A DNA stretch of 64,000 nt from JBKEDS01 sp047975545 (GCA_047975545.1 JBKEDS010000011.1:35370-99369), one strand, 5' to 3'. Positions 16,066-26,788 are shown, counted from the first letter of the stretch. Program-made: numbers and translations. The notes: generated by a model not told the origin, from the letters alone.

Positions 16066-19000
16066 ATGATAAAACTATTTAATTTCAAATATGCTGCATC
16101 CCTTGTTTATTGGACGAGGCGGTATTTAGCTTTGTTTATGCTGTTTGTGGCAGTATGTCATGGATATGCTGATGCTTCAGCTATAAACTTATCAGAGCAA
16201 GGGATTCAAATATCAGGCTCTATTTTAGATAGCAATGGTGTTCCCTTAATGGGGGCCAATATAATTGAAAAGGGAACAACAAACGGAACACAATCTGATT
16301 TTGATGGTAATTTTTCCTTAACCGTAAGCAATGCTAATTCCGTATTGGTGGTGTCTTATATAGGTTATGCAAGTAAGGAAGTCGCTTTAGGGGGGAGAAC
16401 AAGTGTTTCGATAACTTTACAAGAAGATGCTGCGGCACTGGATGAAGTTGTGGTTGTAGGGTATGGGCAAAAGAAAAAAATCAACTTAACGGGAGCTGTA
16501 GGTTCGGTTACCGCAGAGGCTTTTGACTCCAGGCCAGTACAAAATGCAACCCAAATGCTGCAAGGTGCTATTGGTGGATTGAATATAAAACAAGCAGGAG
16601 GTGCTTTAGATGGAACACCAAACATAAATATTCGAGGAGTTGCGACAATAGACTCAGGATCATCGGGAAGCCCACTTGTACTTATTGATGGAATGGAAGG
16701 CGACATGAACTCGTTAAACCCTCAAGATATCGAAAGTGTTTCGGTTTTAAAAGATGCTGCGGCATCATCCATCTATGGTTCCAGGGCGCCTTTTGGAGTA
16801 ATTTTGGTAACAACTAAAAAAGGAAAATCGGGTAAAGCCGCTGTTAGTTACAGTATTAATACTAGGTTGTCTTCTCCTATCGATATGCCCAATATGATGG
16901 ATTCGTATACTTTTGCTCTATTTTTTAACGATGCAAATGTTAACGGGGGCAATAGTCCGTTTTTTGGTGAAGAACGTTTGCAGCGTATTTTAGATTATCA
17001 ACAGGGAACAATAACAAACGAAGTAATTGCAAATCCTAATAACCTAACAAGATGGGCCGATGGTTATGGCGAAGGAAATGCAAATAATGATTGGTACGAT
17101 GTTATTTACAGAAACCAATCGTACTCTATAGAGCATAATTTAAGCGTAAGGGGAGGAAGCGAAAATATAACCTATTATATTTCTGGAAATTATTTAAGCC
17201 AAGATGGGCTTATGCGGTTTAATACCGATACGTTTAAGCGTTATACCACAAGTGCAAAAATCAATGCCAAAATATCGGATAAAGTTTCAGCAAACTATTC
17301 TACTAGATTTATACGTCAAGATTTTGGCAGGCCTTCCAGTTTAACCGATGGTCTGTTTCAGGATTTGGCAAGGCAAGGTTGGCCAATGTTGCCAGTTTAT
17401 GATCCTAATGGCTATTTATATTCATCGCCATCTCCGGTTTTGGGATTAAGTGATGGCGGGCGCGATATATCGCAAAAAGATTGGTTATATCAACAATTTC
17501 AGGTTGTTGTTAGCCCAATAAAAAACTGGGAGATTTTTGGCGAGTTTAATTACAGGACTTTGGATGAATTTCGTCATTGGGATGTCCTACAAACCTTTAA
17601 TCGCGATGTAGCCGGGAACCCTTATGTATATAATTCGTATTCTCAAGTACACGAAGAAGCTTCACGGGAAAATTACTTTAACACCAATATATATGCCAAA
17701 TATCATTTGTTGTTGGCTCAAGACCACGAATTTGATTTTATGCTGGGCATGCAGTCCGAGTTAACGAAAACACGAGGACTTTATGCGGAAAGAAACGGTG
17801 TAATTATACCGGGATCACCTGTTTTGGATCTTACTTCGGGAACTGATGCCAGCGGGAACGTCGTGGCGCCTGGTGTAGGTGGTGATTATCAAAATTGGGC
17901 AACTGAAGGCTTTTTTGGGCGGTTAAATTACAATTACAAAGATAGGTATATGCTTGAAGCCAATTATAGATACGATGGAACATCAAGATTTAGAAATGAC
18001 AAGCGATGGAGAGGGTTTCCTTCGTTTTCTTTAGGATGGAACATAGCCAAAGAAGATTTTTGGCAAACTGTTTCAAGTTCTGTAAATAATTTAAAGTTGC
18101 GTGGTTCATGGGGCGAACTAGGGAATCAAAACACCGAGTACTGGTATCCTACCTATGTTACAATGCCCGTAGGTACGGCAAGTGGCAGTTGGTTAATAAA
18201 TGGCTCCAGACCTAATACGAGTAATGCTCCGGGTTTGGTTAGTCAGTCTTTGGGGTGGGAACGTGTTAGAAGCTGGAACGCAGGGCTCGATTTAAGTGCT
18301 TTTAATAATCGGTTTACATTGAATTTCGATTATTTCAATAGGTTAACATTGGATATGGTAGGTCCCGCACCAGAACTCCCTGTGATTTTAGGAACGAGTG
18401 TGCCCACGACAAACAATACCGATTTAAAAACTTATGGATTTGAATTAACCTTGGATTGGAAGGAAAGATTCGAAAATGGTTTTGGATATCAAATTCAATT
18501 CCAATTATCCGACTCTAAAACCAAAATAACACGATACCCTAACGAAACCAATACGTTCGATTTGTATAGGCAAGGACAGATGATGGGTGAAATATGGGGC
18601 TATGAAACAATAGGTATTGCAAAATCCAATGAGGAAATGAATACTCATTTGGCAAGTTTACCAAATGGCGGGCAAGATGCTTTGGGAAGCCAATGGGCCG
18701 CAGGGGATATAATATACAAAGATTTAAACGGCGATGGAAAAATAGACTCAGGCTCATGGACGGCAGATGATGCGGGCGACCGAAAAAGAATAGGCAATAG
18801 TACCGCACGATTTCCTTTTGGGCTAACCCTTAGTGCAGACTATAAGGGGTTCGATTTTAGGGCTTTCTTACAAGGTGTTATGAAGCGTGATTATTTTCAA
18901 AACAGCTACTATTTTTGGGGAGCTTACGATTGGGGAATATGGTGGTCTACTGGATTTAAAGAACATGAGGATTATTTTAGGGAAGATGCTAATCACCCTT

Positions 19001-19311
19001 TGGGACAAAATTTGAATTCGTATTACCCAAGACCCTTGTTTAATAGTAAAAATCACCAAACGCAATCGCGATACCTTCAGGATGCCTCTTATATAAGGCT
19101 TAAAAATGTTCAATTAGGGTATACTATACCTTCAGATATTTCGGATAAACTTAAGATGAGTAATGTCCGCATTTATGTTTCGGGTGAAAATTTAATAACA
19201 TGGACAAAATTGTCAAGCATTTTCGACCCAGAAACTATCGATAGTGGTTGGGGCGGAAACGTCTATCCGCTAACAAGTACTATTTCTTTGGGATTAAATT
19301 TAAACTTCTAA
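16066..19311 (+). CDS. SusC-like TonB-dependent outer-membrane transporter (pair 1)
   Basis: Outer-membrane glycan importer, 1081 residues. After a long signal region (hydrophobic LALFMLFVAVCHGYADA) comes a CarboxypepD_reg-like domain at about 48-125 (SGSILDSNGVPLMGANIIEK, TQSDFDGNFSLTV). Then the SusC linker motif DEVVVVGYGQKKK (about 127-139), the plug domain with VLIDGMEGDMNSLNPQDIES and SVLKDAAASSIYGSRAPFG, and a long beta-barrel ending in ISLGLNLNF with a C-terminal Phe. It pairs with the SusD gene 5 bases downstream. The base composition looks AT-richer than the neighbouring PUL genes. The imported glycan cannot be told from sequence. Confidence 0.95.
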   Translation: MIKLFNFKYAASLVYWTRRYLALFMLFVAVCHGYADASAINLSEQGIQISGSILDSNGVPLMGANIIEKGTTNGTQSDFDGNFSLTVSNANSVLVVSYIGYASKEVALGGRTSVSITLQEDAAALDEVVVVGYGQKKKINLTGAVGSVTAEAFDSRPVQNATQMLQGAIGGLNIKQAGGALDGTPNINIRGVATIDSGSSGSPLVLIDGMEGDMNSLNPQDIESVSVLKDAAASSIYGSRAPFGVILVTTKKGKSGKAAVSYSINTRLSSPIDMPNMMDSYTFALFFNDANVNGGNSPFFGEERLQRILDYQQGTITNEVIANPNNLTRWADGYGEGNANNDWYDVIYRNQSYSIEHNLSVRGGSENITYYISGNYLSQDGLMRFNTDTFKRYTTSAKINAKISDKVSANYSTRFIRQDFGRPSSLTDGLFQDLARQGWPMLPVYDPNGYLYSSPSPVLGLSDGGRDISQKDWLYQQFQVVVSPIKNWEIFGEFNYRTLDEFRHWDVLQTFNRDVAGNPYVYNSYSQVHEEASRENYFNTNIYAKYHLLLAQDHEFDFMLGMQSELTKTRGLYAERNGVIIPGSPVLDLTSGTDASGNVVAPGVGGDYQNWATEGFFGRLNYNYKDRYMLEANYRYDGTSRFRNDKRWRGFPSFSLGWNIAKEDFWQTVSSSVNNLKLRGSWGELGNQNTEYWYPTYVTMPVGTASGSWLINGSRPNTSNAPGLVSQSLGWERVRSWNAGLDLSAFNNRFTLNFDYFNRLTLDMVGPAPELPVILGTSVPTTNNTDLKTYGFELTLDWKERFENGFGYQIQFQLSDSKTKITRYPNETNTFDLYRQGQMMGEIWGYETIGIAKSNEEMNTHLASLPNGGQDALGSQWAAGDIIYKDLNGDGKIDSGSWTADDAGDRKRIGNSTARFPFGLTLSADYKGFDFRAFLQGVMKRDYFQNSYYFWGAYDWGIWWSTGFKEHEDYFREDANHPLGQNLNSYYPRPLFNSKNHQTQSRYLQDASYIRLKNVQLGYTIPSDISDKLKMSNVRIYVSGENLITWTKLSSIFDPETIDSGWGGNVYPLTSTISLGLNLNF

Positions 19312-19316
19312 AAATC

Positions 19317-21308
19317 ATGAAAAAAATATATCAATATAAAAGGTTGTTTGTGTTGTTTTTTGTCATTTCCGTAATGGCTTGCAGTGATGATTTCCTAGAA
19401 CGACCACCAGAATCCAATATCATTCCTGAAGATTATCTTGTTGAAGAGTCACAGCTTGCAGCTTATGCCGTAGAAATGTATGGTGCTTTGCCTACCCATG
19501 GAAATTGGAGTTTTGGAACATTTGGAATAGATACCGATACCGATAATATGGCAGATATGTCATACGACAACAAATATGTGCCGGGACAATATCGTGTTCC
19601 CCAAACTGGTGGGGTATGGGATTTTGGTAACATATACAGATGCAATTATTTTTTAGAAACAGTAATACCCAGGTACGAAAGCAATCAAATAACGGGAAAT
19701 ATCGACGGTATTCGTCACTATATAGGCGAAATGTATTTCTTTAGGGCTTGGGAATATTTTTACAAGTTAAGGGAAATGGGCGATACGCCTATTGTTACAA
19801 CTACTTTGCCCGATAGCAAAGAAGTTTTAACCGAAGCTAGTAAAAGAGCCCCAAGAACGGATGTTGCCCGTTTTATTATATCCGATCTTGATAAAGCAAT
19901 AGACCTGTTAATGACAAACGCTCCCGACGGAAATAAAAACAGATTGTCCAAAGCATGTGCCCTATTGTTAAAATCAAGGGTTGCCTTATTCGAGGGAACA
20001 TGGCTAAAATATTTTAAAAATACAGCTTATGTGCCAAATGGTCAAGGCTGGCCGGGAGCGAACAAAGATTATAATCAAAGTTATGCCTTTCCATCAGGAA
20101 GTATAGATACTGAAATAAACTGGTTATTAGATCAGGCGATCAATGCTTCCAAGCAGGTAGCGGATTCTTATGCCCTAACCTCTAACAACGGTATTTTACA
20201 GCAAAGTATAACAGATTCTCAAAATCCATATTTCGATATGTTTGGAGCAGAAAACATGTCGGGGTATAGTGAGGTACTACTGTGGCGGGATTACGATAAA
20301 GGATTAGGCATTACCCACAATGTTCCAGTATATGCACAATTGGGCAATAACAGTGTTGGTTTAACAAAAGGTCTGGTCGATTCCTACTTAATGGCTAACG
20401 GCCTGCCTATTTATGCCCCAGGCTCCGGTTATGCGGGCGACGATTATATTACTGACGTACGTGAAAACCGAGATGGTCGGTTGTGGTTGTTTTTAAAAGA
20501 ACCAGGGCAAATTAATATTCTGTACGAATCGTCTGAGGGCGACCATGGCACACCTGTGGAACCGATTCCTAATATTACCAATTCATCGGCGGAACAAGGC
20601 TACACCACGGGATATGCAATTAGAAAAGGTTTAAATTACGATCAAGCTCAAACAGGAAACGGACAAGGTTATACAGGGGCAATAGTGTTTAGGGCTACCG
20701 AAGCCTACTTAAATTACATAGAAGCCTATTACGAACGTAACGGGGCTATTAATGGTACAGCCGATCAATATTGGAAAGCCATTCGTGAGCGAGCTCGATT
20801 AAGTACGGACTATTTGGCAACAATAGCAGCAACCGATATGGCTATTGAAGCTTTAGGCGATTGGGGAGCTTATTCCGCGGGCCAACTTATAACGCCTACA
20901 CTTTATAATATTAGAAGGGAACGTAGAAACGAATTAATGGCCGAAGGACTAAGGAATATAGATCTTAAACGTTGGCGTGCCATGGATCAGTTAATTGGAC
21001 AACCTTATCATATTGAAGGGTTTAAGCTTTGGGGGCCAATGCAAAATTGGTACGATACCGGGACGCTTGTTTACGATAGTGGTTCGGCTAACGTTTCGGC
21101 ACCCACACGAAGTACTTATTTAAGACCTTATGAAAAAACGGGAAACGAGCTGGTTTTCGATGGTTATAAGTGGATGATGGCGCATTATTTACAACCTATA
21201 GCCATACAACATTTTCTTATAACGTCGGTAGGGAACGATATTAATAGTTCCCCAATTTACCAAAACCCCGACTGGCCTACAAATGCAAATGAAGGAGCAC
21301 TTAATTAA
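19317..21308 (+). CDS. SusD-like surface glycan-binding lipoprotein (pair 1)
   Basis: SusD/RagB-family lipoprotein that caps the SusC pore and captures oligosaccharides at the cell surface. The frame opens earlier (19248) but that part overlaps susC 1. The ATG at 19317, 5 bases after the susC stop, gives a proper lipoprotein signal (RLFVLFFVISVMACSDDF, Cys 22), so 663 residues. TPR-like helices typical of the family include HYIGEMYFFRAWEYFYKLREMGDTPIV and, near the C-terminus, IRRERRNELMAEGLRNIDLKRWRAMDQL. The acidic residues after the lipidated Cys (CSDD) fit a surface-export signal. Co-transcribed with susC 1. Confidence 0.94.
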   Translation: MKKIYQYKRLFVLFFVISVMACSDDFLERPPESNIIPEDYLVEESQLAAYAVEMYGALPTHGNWSFGTFGIDTDTDNMADMSYDNKYVPGQYRVPQTGGVWDFGNIYRCNYFLETVIPRYESNQITGNIDGIRHYIGEMYFFRAWEYFYKLREMGDTPIVTTTLPDSKEVLTEASKRAPRTDVARFIISDLDKAIDLLMTNAPDGNKNRLSKACALLLKSRVALFEGTWLKYFKNTAYVPNGQGWPGANKDYNQSYAFPSGSIDTEINWLLDQAINASKQVADSYALTSNNGILQQSITDSQNPYFDMFGAENMSGYSEVLLWRDYDKGLGITHNVPVYAQLGNNSVGLTKGLVDSYLMANGLPIYAPGSGYAGDDYITDVRENRDGRLWLFLKEPGQINILYESSEGDHGTPVEPIPNITNSSAEQGYTTGYAIRKGLNYDQAQTGNGQGYTGAIVFRATEAYLNYIEAYYERNGAINGTADQYWKAIRERARLSTDYLATIAATDMAIEALGDWGAYSAGQLITPTLYNIRRERRNELMAEGLRNIDLKRWRAMDQLIGQPYHIEGFKLWGPMQNWYDTGTLVYDSGSANVSAPTRSTYLRPYEKTGNELVFDGYKWMMAHYLQPIAIQHFLITSVGNDINSSPIYQNPDWPTNANEGALN

Positions 21309-21313
21309 CTAAG

Positions 21314-21354
21314 GGTAGCCAAATAGGGTTGTCATTTAATTCTATTTGACTACC
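21314..21354 (+). promoter_or_regulatory. Intercistronic hairpin between susCD pairs 1 and 2
   Basis: 13-bp stem: GGTAGCCAAATAG (21314-21326) with CTATTTGACTACC (21342-21354), one non-Watson-Crick pair, 15-base loop. It starts 6 bases after the susD 1 stop in a 193-base gap. It is not followed by a T run, so partial termination or mRNA processing between the two transporter pairs is more likely than full termination. Confidence 0.5.
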
Positions 21355-21501
21355 AAATAGTACGGTGACAAAATGATTCTTTCAAGATGGTAAGAAAATA
21401 AATAATATGAATAACAACAATATTATGAAATAGACAATTACAAAATAAAGCTGCCCCCAAAAGCAATTATTAACTAAGTAAATTAACCAAAACAGCTAAA
21501 T

Positions 21502-24500
21502 ATGATAAAACTAAACACAATGAAGGAAAGTCTTTTTCCGTATTTGGGGTTGGCCGTAAAACTCAAAGCAATGTTTTTGCTTATAAGTGTTATGGCGTAT
21601 CAAGCCCATGCGTATGAAAAAGAAACGGATTATTTTAAAAGCGAAATTCAAAAGCGAACCATTACAGGTGTGGTTAAAGATGCAAGCGGCATGGTGCTTC
21701 CGGGCGCAAACGTATTTGTAAAAGGCACCACAACAGGTATGGTAACCGACTTTGATGGCGAGTTTAAATTGGATATTGAAGAATCCGCTCAAACACTGGT
21801 GATTTCCTATGTGGGTTTCGAAACCCAAGAAGTGCAAATAGGCAATAAATCGGTTTTTTCCATAACCTTAAACGAAAGCTCCGAAGCTTTAAGCGAAGTT
21901 GTAATCGTGGGCTTTGGAACCCAAAAGAAAGCAAGCTTGGTAAGCTCGATTACAACCATTTCGCCAAAGGACATTAAAGGGCCAACCAATAACCTAACCA
22001 CCATGATGGCTGGTAGGGTGTCGGGTATGATTGCTTACCAACGTAGCGGCGAACCGGGATCCGATAACTCCGATTTCTTCATTCGTGGTTTAGGGTCTTT
22101 TGGCTCGGGCAAGGTAGATCCTTTAATATTAATAGACGGCGTAGAGTCCAGTACCACGGATATGGCACGCTTACAACCCGACGATATAGAAAGTTTTTCG
22201 GTACTAAAAGATGCCGCCGCCGCTGCCGTATACGGCGCACGTGGTGCTAATGGTGTAGTGCTTATTAGTACCAAAATGGGTAAAGCGGGCAAAACCAGTT
22301 TCCAATTACGTAGCGAAACGCGTTTATCTACAAATACCCGAAACTTTAATTTTGCCGATAACATTACCTATATGAATTTGGCTAACGAAGCCGCGTTAAC
22401 CCGAGACCCCCAAGCCGTATTGCCTTACACCCAAAATAAAATTTACAGAACATCCATTGGTGATAACCCTTATTTGTACCCCAATAACAATTGGATTGAC
22501 GAATTAATAAAGGACTATACCATAAACCAAGGCTTAAATATGAGCGCCCAAGGTGGTGGCGAAAAAGCCAAATATTATATTGCCGGTACCTACAATGTCG
22601 ATAACGGTGTCTTGGACGTAGAAGGGGGCAATAATTTTAATAACAATATTAAGCTTAGAAATTATTCAATACGGAGTAATTTAGATGTAAACCTAACGCC
22701 AACAACTAAAGGTATTGTTCGGGTTTATGGCCAGTTCGACGATTATAACGGCCCTGTTGGAGGCAGGGATGCTCAAGGAAATTGGGTTAATGGGGGCGCC
22801 CGTATTTTTAACTTAACCTTATGGAGTAATCCAGTTAAGTTTCCTAAAGTATATCCGTCCAGCTATTTACCTTTTATAGACCATCCATTATTTGGCGGGG
22901 CGCAGGCAAGTAACAATTCGGGCTCCGAAATATTGGTAAATCCCTATGCCGAAATGGTAAGAGGGTATCAAACCAATAAAGCATCGACCATACAGGCCCA
23001 AGTAGAACTTAAACAAGATTTTAATTTTATAACCGAAGGTTTGTCGGCACGAGCCATGGGCTATATAAAACGATATTCGTATTTTGAAGTGGCCCGACAA
23101 TATAACCCCTTTTATTATCAAGGTTATATTAGTCCTGCTACGGGCGAGCTTCAGTTAAGTGTTTTAAATGATGGAGGCCAGGGTAGCGTTGGGGTAACAG
23201 GTACGGAGTACCTAAATTATACCGAAGGCAGAAAACTTTTGGACTCCAGAATTTATTTGGAAACTGCAATAAACTACAACAGAACTTTTAACGATGTACA
23301 TGCCGTTTCGGGCATGTTGGTTAATTTATTATCCAGTTACGAAACCGGAAATGCAGGAAATGTACAAAGCTCGCTACCCAACAGAAACCATAGCCTTTCA
23401 GGACGTTTTACTTACGGTTATGATAGTCGATATTTATTCGAATTCAATTTCGGTTACAACGGTTCCGAACGCTTTGCAAAGGGTAGCCGATACGGTTATT
23501 TCCCTTCCTTGGGCTTTGCTTATTCAATAGCCAACGAAAAGTATTGGAGTTCCTTAAAAGATGTGGTTTCCGATTTAAAACTTCGTTTTACTTATGGGCT
23601 TGTAGGTAACGATGCTATCGGCAATGTGGACGACCGCTTCTTTTATCTCTCAACCGTTAATCTAAACGATGGTAATTACGGTTCTACTTTTGGCGAACAA
23701 TTTGGGTATTACAGGCCAGGTGTGTTTACCGAACGCTATGCCAATTATAATATTGGTTGGGAAAAATCGCAACAAACCAATATAGGGTTAGACGTGGAAC
23801 TATACAAGTCGTTAAGTTTAACGGTAGACGTATTTAAGCAGAAACGAACAAATATTTTACAAGAAAGATCCAACATTGGGTCAACATTAGGGCTTACGGC
23901 TGTACCATCGACAAATTTTGGTGAAATGGAAAGTAAGGGAATGGATGCCTCGCTTAACTATAACAAATCGTTTAACGAAAACTGGTATGCGCAATTACGG
24001 GCCAATTTTACCTATGCAACTAACGAAATACTGGTTTACGACGAAGTATCGTACCCCGAAGAGCTGTCCTATCGTTCGCGTATAGGAAGCAGCGCTTCCC
24101 AGACCTACGGCTATATTGCCGAGCGTTTGTTTGTAGATCATGAAGAAACCCTTAACTCGCCAATTCAGTTTGGCGACTATACGGGAGGTGATATTAAATA
24201 CCGAGATGTAAATGGCGATGGCTATATAAGCGAAAACGATAAAGTGCCTTTGGGCTACCCAACAGTACCCGAAATTGTTTATGGTTTTGGGGGTACGGTT
24301 GGCTATAAAAATTTCGATTTTAGTATTTTTTTCCAAGGCGTAGCCAGAACGTCGTTTTTTATTAATCCCGAAAATATTTCACCTTTTGTTATTAACGGAG
24401 CCTACCAAAATGGTTTGTTAAATGTTATAGCACAAGATCACTGGTCCGAAGCCAATCAAGATTCGTATGCGTTTTGGCCGCGATTAAGTGATGAGTTTAT

Positions 24501-24756
24501 AGAAAACAACAATCAAGTATCCACTTGGTGGATGCGCGATGGCTCGTTTCTACGGTTAAAAACAATCGAGGCCGGTTACAACTTTCCCGAAACCTTTATT
24601 TCTAAGCTAGGCATGCAATCTGCCCGGTTGTATTTTAGTGGAAATAACTTGGCGGTATGGAGTAAATTTAGGTTGTGGGATCCCGAAATGGGAGGTAATG
24701 GTTTGGGGTACCCCATTCAATCGGTGTATAACTTAGGGTTAAAGCTCGATTTTTAA
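21502..24756 (+). CDS. SusC-like TonB-dependent outer-membrane transporter (pair 2)
   Basis: Outer-membrane glycan importer, 1084 residues from the first ATG (a second in-frame ATG at 21520 is also possible). Signal region with LKAMFLLISVMAYQAHAYEK. CarboxypepD_reg-like domain at about 50-125 (RTITGVVKDASGMVLPGANV, GMVTDFDGEFKLD). SusC linker EVVIVGFGTQKKA, plug with LILIDGVESSTTDMARLQPD and SVLKDAAAAAVYGARGANG, then a beta-barrel ending NLGLKLDF. Its SusD partner starts 11 bases downstream. It is clearly a different receptor from SusC 1 (plug and barrel sequences diverge), so the locus probably imports two kinds of oligosaccharide. Confidence 0.95.
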   Translation: MIKLNTMKESLFPYLGLAVKLKAMFLLISVMAYQAHAYEKETDYFKSEIQKRTITGVVKDASGMVLPGANVFVKGTTTGMVTDFDGEFKLDIEESAQTLVISYVGFETQEVQIGNKSVFSITLNESSEALSEVVIVGFGTQKKASLVSSITTISPKDIKGPTNNLTTMMAGRVSGMIAYQRSGEPGSDNSDFFIRGLGSFGSGKVDPLILIDGVESSTTDMARLQPDDIESFSVLKDAAAAAVYGARGANGVVLISTKMGKAGKTSFQLRSETRLSTNTRNFNFADNITYMNLANEAALTRDPQAVLPYTQNKIYRTSIGDNPYLYPNNNWIDELIKDYTINQGLNMSAQGGGEKAKYYIAGTYNVDNGVLDVEGGNNFNNNIKLRNYSIRSNLDVNLTPTTKGIVRVYGQFDDYNGPVGGRDAQGNWVNGGARIFNLTLWSNPVKFPKVYPSSYLPFIDHPLFGGAQASNNSGSEILVNPYAEMVRGYQTNKASTIQAQVELKQDFNFITEGLSARAMGYIKRYSYFEVARQYNPFYYQGYISPATGELQLSVLNDGGQGSVGVTGTEYLNYTEGRKLLDSRIYLETAINYNRTFNDVHAVSGMLVNLLSSYETGNAGNVQSSLPNRNHSLSGRFTYGYDSRYLFEFNFGYNGSERFAKGSRYGYFPSLGFAYSIANEKYWSSLKDVVSDLKLRFTYGLVGNDAIGNVDDRFFYLSTVNLNDGNYGSTFGEQFGYYRPGVFTERYANYNIGWEKSQQTNIGLDVELYKSLSLTVDVFKQKRTNILQERSNIGSTLGLTAVPSTNFGEMESKGMDASLNYNKSFNENWYAQLRANFTYATNEILVYDEVSYPEELSYRSRIGSSASQTYGYIAERLFVDHEETLNSPIQFGDYTGGDIKYRDVNGDGYISENDKVPLGYPTVPEIVYGFGGTVGYKNFDFSIFFQGVARTSFFINPENISPFVINGAYQNGLLNVIAQDHWSEANQDSYAFWPRLSDEFIENNNQVSTWWMRDGSFLRLKTIEAGYNFPETFISKLGMQSARLYFSGNNLAVWSKFRLWDPEMGGNGLGYPIQSVYNLGLKLDF

Positions 24757-24767
24757 AAAAATAGGTT

Positions 24768-26741
24768 ATGAAGAATATGAAAAAAAATAGAATAAATAAA
24801 ATACTTGGAAAACTAAAAAAGGTTTTTGGTATTGCTATGATAGTTTTAGGTTTTATAGCATTAAATGCTTGCGAAGACAGTTTCTTAGATGTGGTACCGG
24901 ACAACGTTGTAACCATAGACCAAGCGTTTAAACTACGAAACGAAGCCGAAAAATACTTGTTTACCTGTTACGCCTATATTCCTAAAAATGGCGATGCTAT
25001 TTATAATATAGGGTTTTTGGCGGGTAACGAAACCTGGATTCCGCCAAACGATGCGGCATTAAATAGTTACGCTTTCGATGTGGCACGTGGTTTACAAAGG
25101 ATTACAAACTCCTATATGGATGCTTGGGAAGGCCACTATCAAGCTGCTGGGCCAAGCGATTTATACCCGCTGTTCGATGGTATACGGCATTGCAATATTT
25201 TTATTGAAAATATGGAAGACCGCAACAATGTGCCGGATATTACCGAGGCCGAGCGTTTGCGTTGGATTGCCGAGGCTAAATTTTTAAAAGCCTACTACCA
25301 TTACTATTTAATGCGTATGTACGGGCCAATACCAATTATGCGTGTGGCAACCCCAGTTGATGCGCCGGAGAGCGAAATACAAGTAGCGCGCGAGCCCATA
25401 GACGAAAGTGTAAATTATCTCGTATCGTTGTTGGACGAAGCCGCAACCCATTTGCCACCGCAAATAGTCGATTTGCAAAACGAGCTGGGGCGCATAACCA
25501 GACCAGCCGCATTGGGCATTAAGGGCGAATTGTTGCTTATGGCGGCCAGCCCATTGTTTAACGGAAATTCCGATATGGCAAACTTTACGAATAAAGATGG
25601 CACAAAACTATTTAATACCACTTACGATGCCACAAAATGGAAACGGGCTTCCGATGCCCTAAAAACCGCCATAGACGTAGCCGAGGCCAACGGACATGCT
25701 ATTTTTTATAAGGAAGACATCACCTCGACAATTTCCCAAACCACAAAAACAAAGTTGGATATCAGGCAAGCCGTAACCGAAAGGTTTAACAAGGAACTTG
25801 TTTGGGCAAATCCTAATAGCCGTACTTGGCAATTGCAACGTATTTGCATGATGCCGCTATCCAATGTGGTAGCACATACCCAAGCCCGAAAAATTTTCTC
25901 CCCGACAATACGTTCGGTTTCTAAATTCTATACCAAAAACGGGGTGCCGATTGAGGAAGACAAAACGCTGGATTTCTCGGATATTACCATCATTAGGGAA
26001 GCCGGAGCCGAAGAAAGGCTAAATATTTTAGAAGGTTACCGAACCTCAATTTTAAATTTCGATAGGGAGCCCCGCTTTTATGCCGATTTAGGTTTCGATG
26101 GTGCCATTTTTTACAAGTACGATAGTGGTTCCGATGAAACAAAATTCCATATAGAGGCCAAGTTTCAGGATTATGCAGGTAGTTTCGATGCTTTCGATTT
26201 TAATATCTCAGGCTACTACATTAAAAAACTTGTAGATTGGGAGCAAACTTTTGCCAGCGATGGAGGTGCTTCGTACAACGATTATGCTTGGCCCGAACTA
26301 CGCTTGGCCGATTTGTACCTTATGTACGCCGAGGCCTTAAACGAAGTAGAAGGACCAACAGGCGAAGTAATCCAGTATATCGATGCCGTTAGGGCCCGTG
26401 CCGGGTTGGATGGCGTGGCAACATCGTGGCAAAATTACTCGACAAATCCCAATAAGTATACAACCCAAAACGGTATGCGGGATATTATCCAAAGAGAACG
26501 AACTATAGAAATGGCCTACGAAGGCAAGAATTTTTGGGACGTTAGGCGATGGAAAAAAGCCGTAGAGGAATATAACCAACCTGTAAGGGGGTGGAACGTT
26601 TTTGGAGCAACCGAAAGTTCGTATTACCAAGTGTTAACCCTTTACCAACAGCGTTTTATTTCGCCGCGAGATTATTTTTGGCCAATAAACGAAACCACCT
26701 TAATACAAAACCCGAATTTGGTTCAAAGCCCGGGGTGGTAA
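24768..26741 (+). CDS. SusD-like surface glycan-binding lipoprotein (pair 2)
   Basis: SusD/RagB-family lipoprotein partner of SusC 2, 657 residues. The signal is unusually long and basic (MKNMKKNRINKILGKLKKVF then GIAMIVLGFIALNAC, lipobox Cys 35); starting at the second Met (residue 4) is equally possible. CEDS after the lipobox is acidic, as in surface-exported lipoproteins. Family helices include RLRWIAEAKFLKAYYHYYLM followed by RMYGPIPIM, and near the C-terminus MRDIIQRERTIEMAYEGKNF followed by WDVRRWKKA. The downstream gene follows after 47 bases. Confidence 0.94.
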   Translation: MKNMKKNRINKILGKLKKVFGIAMIVLGFIALNACEDSFLDVVPDNVVTIDQAFKLRNEAEKYLFTCYAYIPKNGDAIYNIGFLAGNETWIPPNDAALNSYAFDVARGLQRITNSYMDAWEGHYQAAGPSDLYPLFDGIRHCNIFIENMEDRNNVPDITEAERLRWIAEAKFLKAYYHYYLMRMYGPIPIMRVATPVDAPESEIQVAREPIDESVNYLVSLLDEAATHLPPQIVDLQNELGRITRPAALGIKGELLLMAASPLFNGNSDMANFTNKDGTKLFNTTYDATKWKRASDALKTAIDVAEANGHAIFYKEDITSTISQTTKTKLDIRQAVTERFNKELVWANPNSRTWQLQRICMMPLSNVVAHTQARKIFSPTIRSVSKFYTKNGVPIEEDKTLDFSDITIIREAGAEERLNILEGYRTSILNFDREPRFYADLGFDGAIFYKYDSGSDETKFHIEAKFQDYAGSFDAFDFNISGYYIKKLVDWEQTFASDGGASYNDYAWPELRLADLYLMYAEALNEVEGPTGEVIQYIDAVRARAGLDGVATSWQNYSTNPNKYTTQNGMRDIIQRERTIEMAYEGKNFWDVRRWKKAVEEYNQPVRGWNVFGATESSYYQVLTLYQQRFISPRDYFWPINETTLIQNPNLVQSPGW

Positions 26742-26788
26742 AAAATAATACGAATTAGGCATTCTATTTTTCATTTAAAATAAAGAAT

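Noticed and set aside
19248..19316. Upstream extension of susD 1
   Set aside because: It overlaps the end of susC 1 and would bury the lipoprotein signal.
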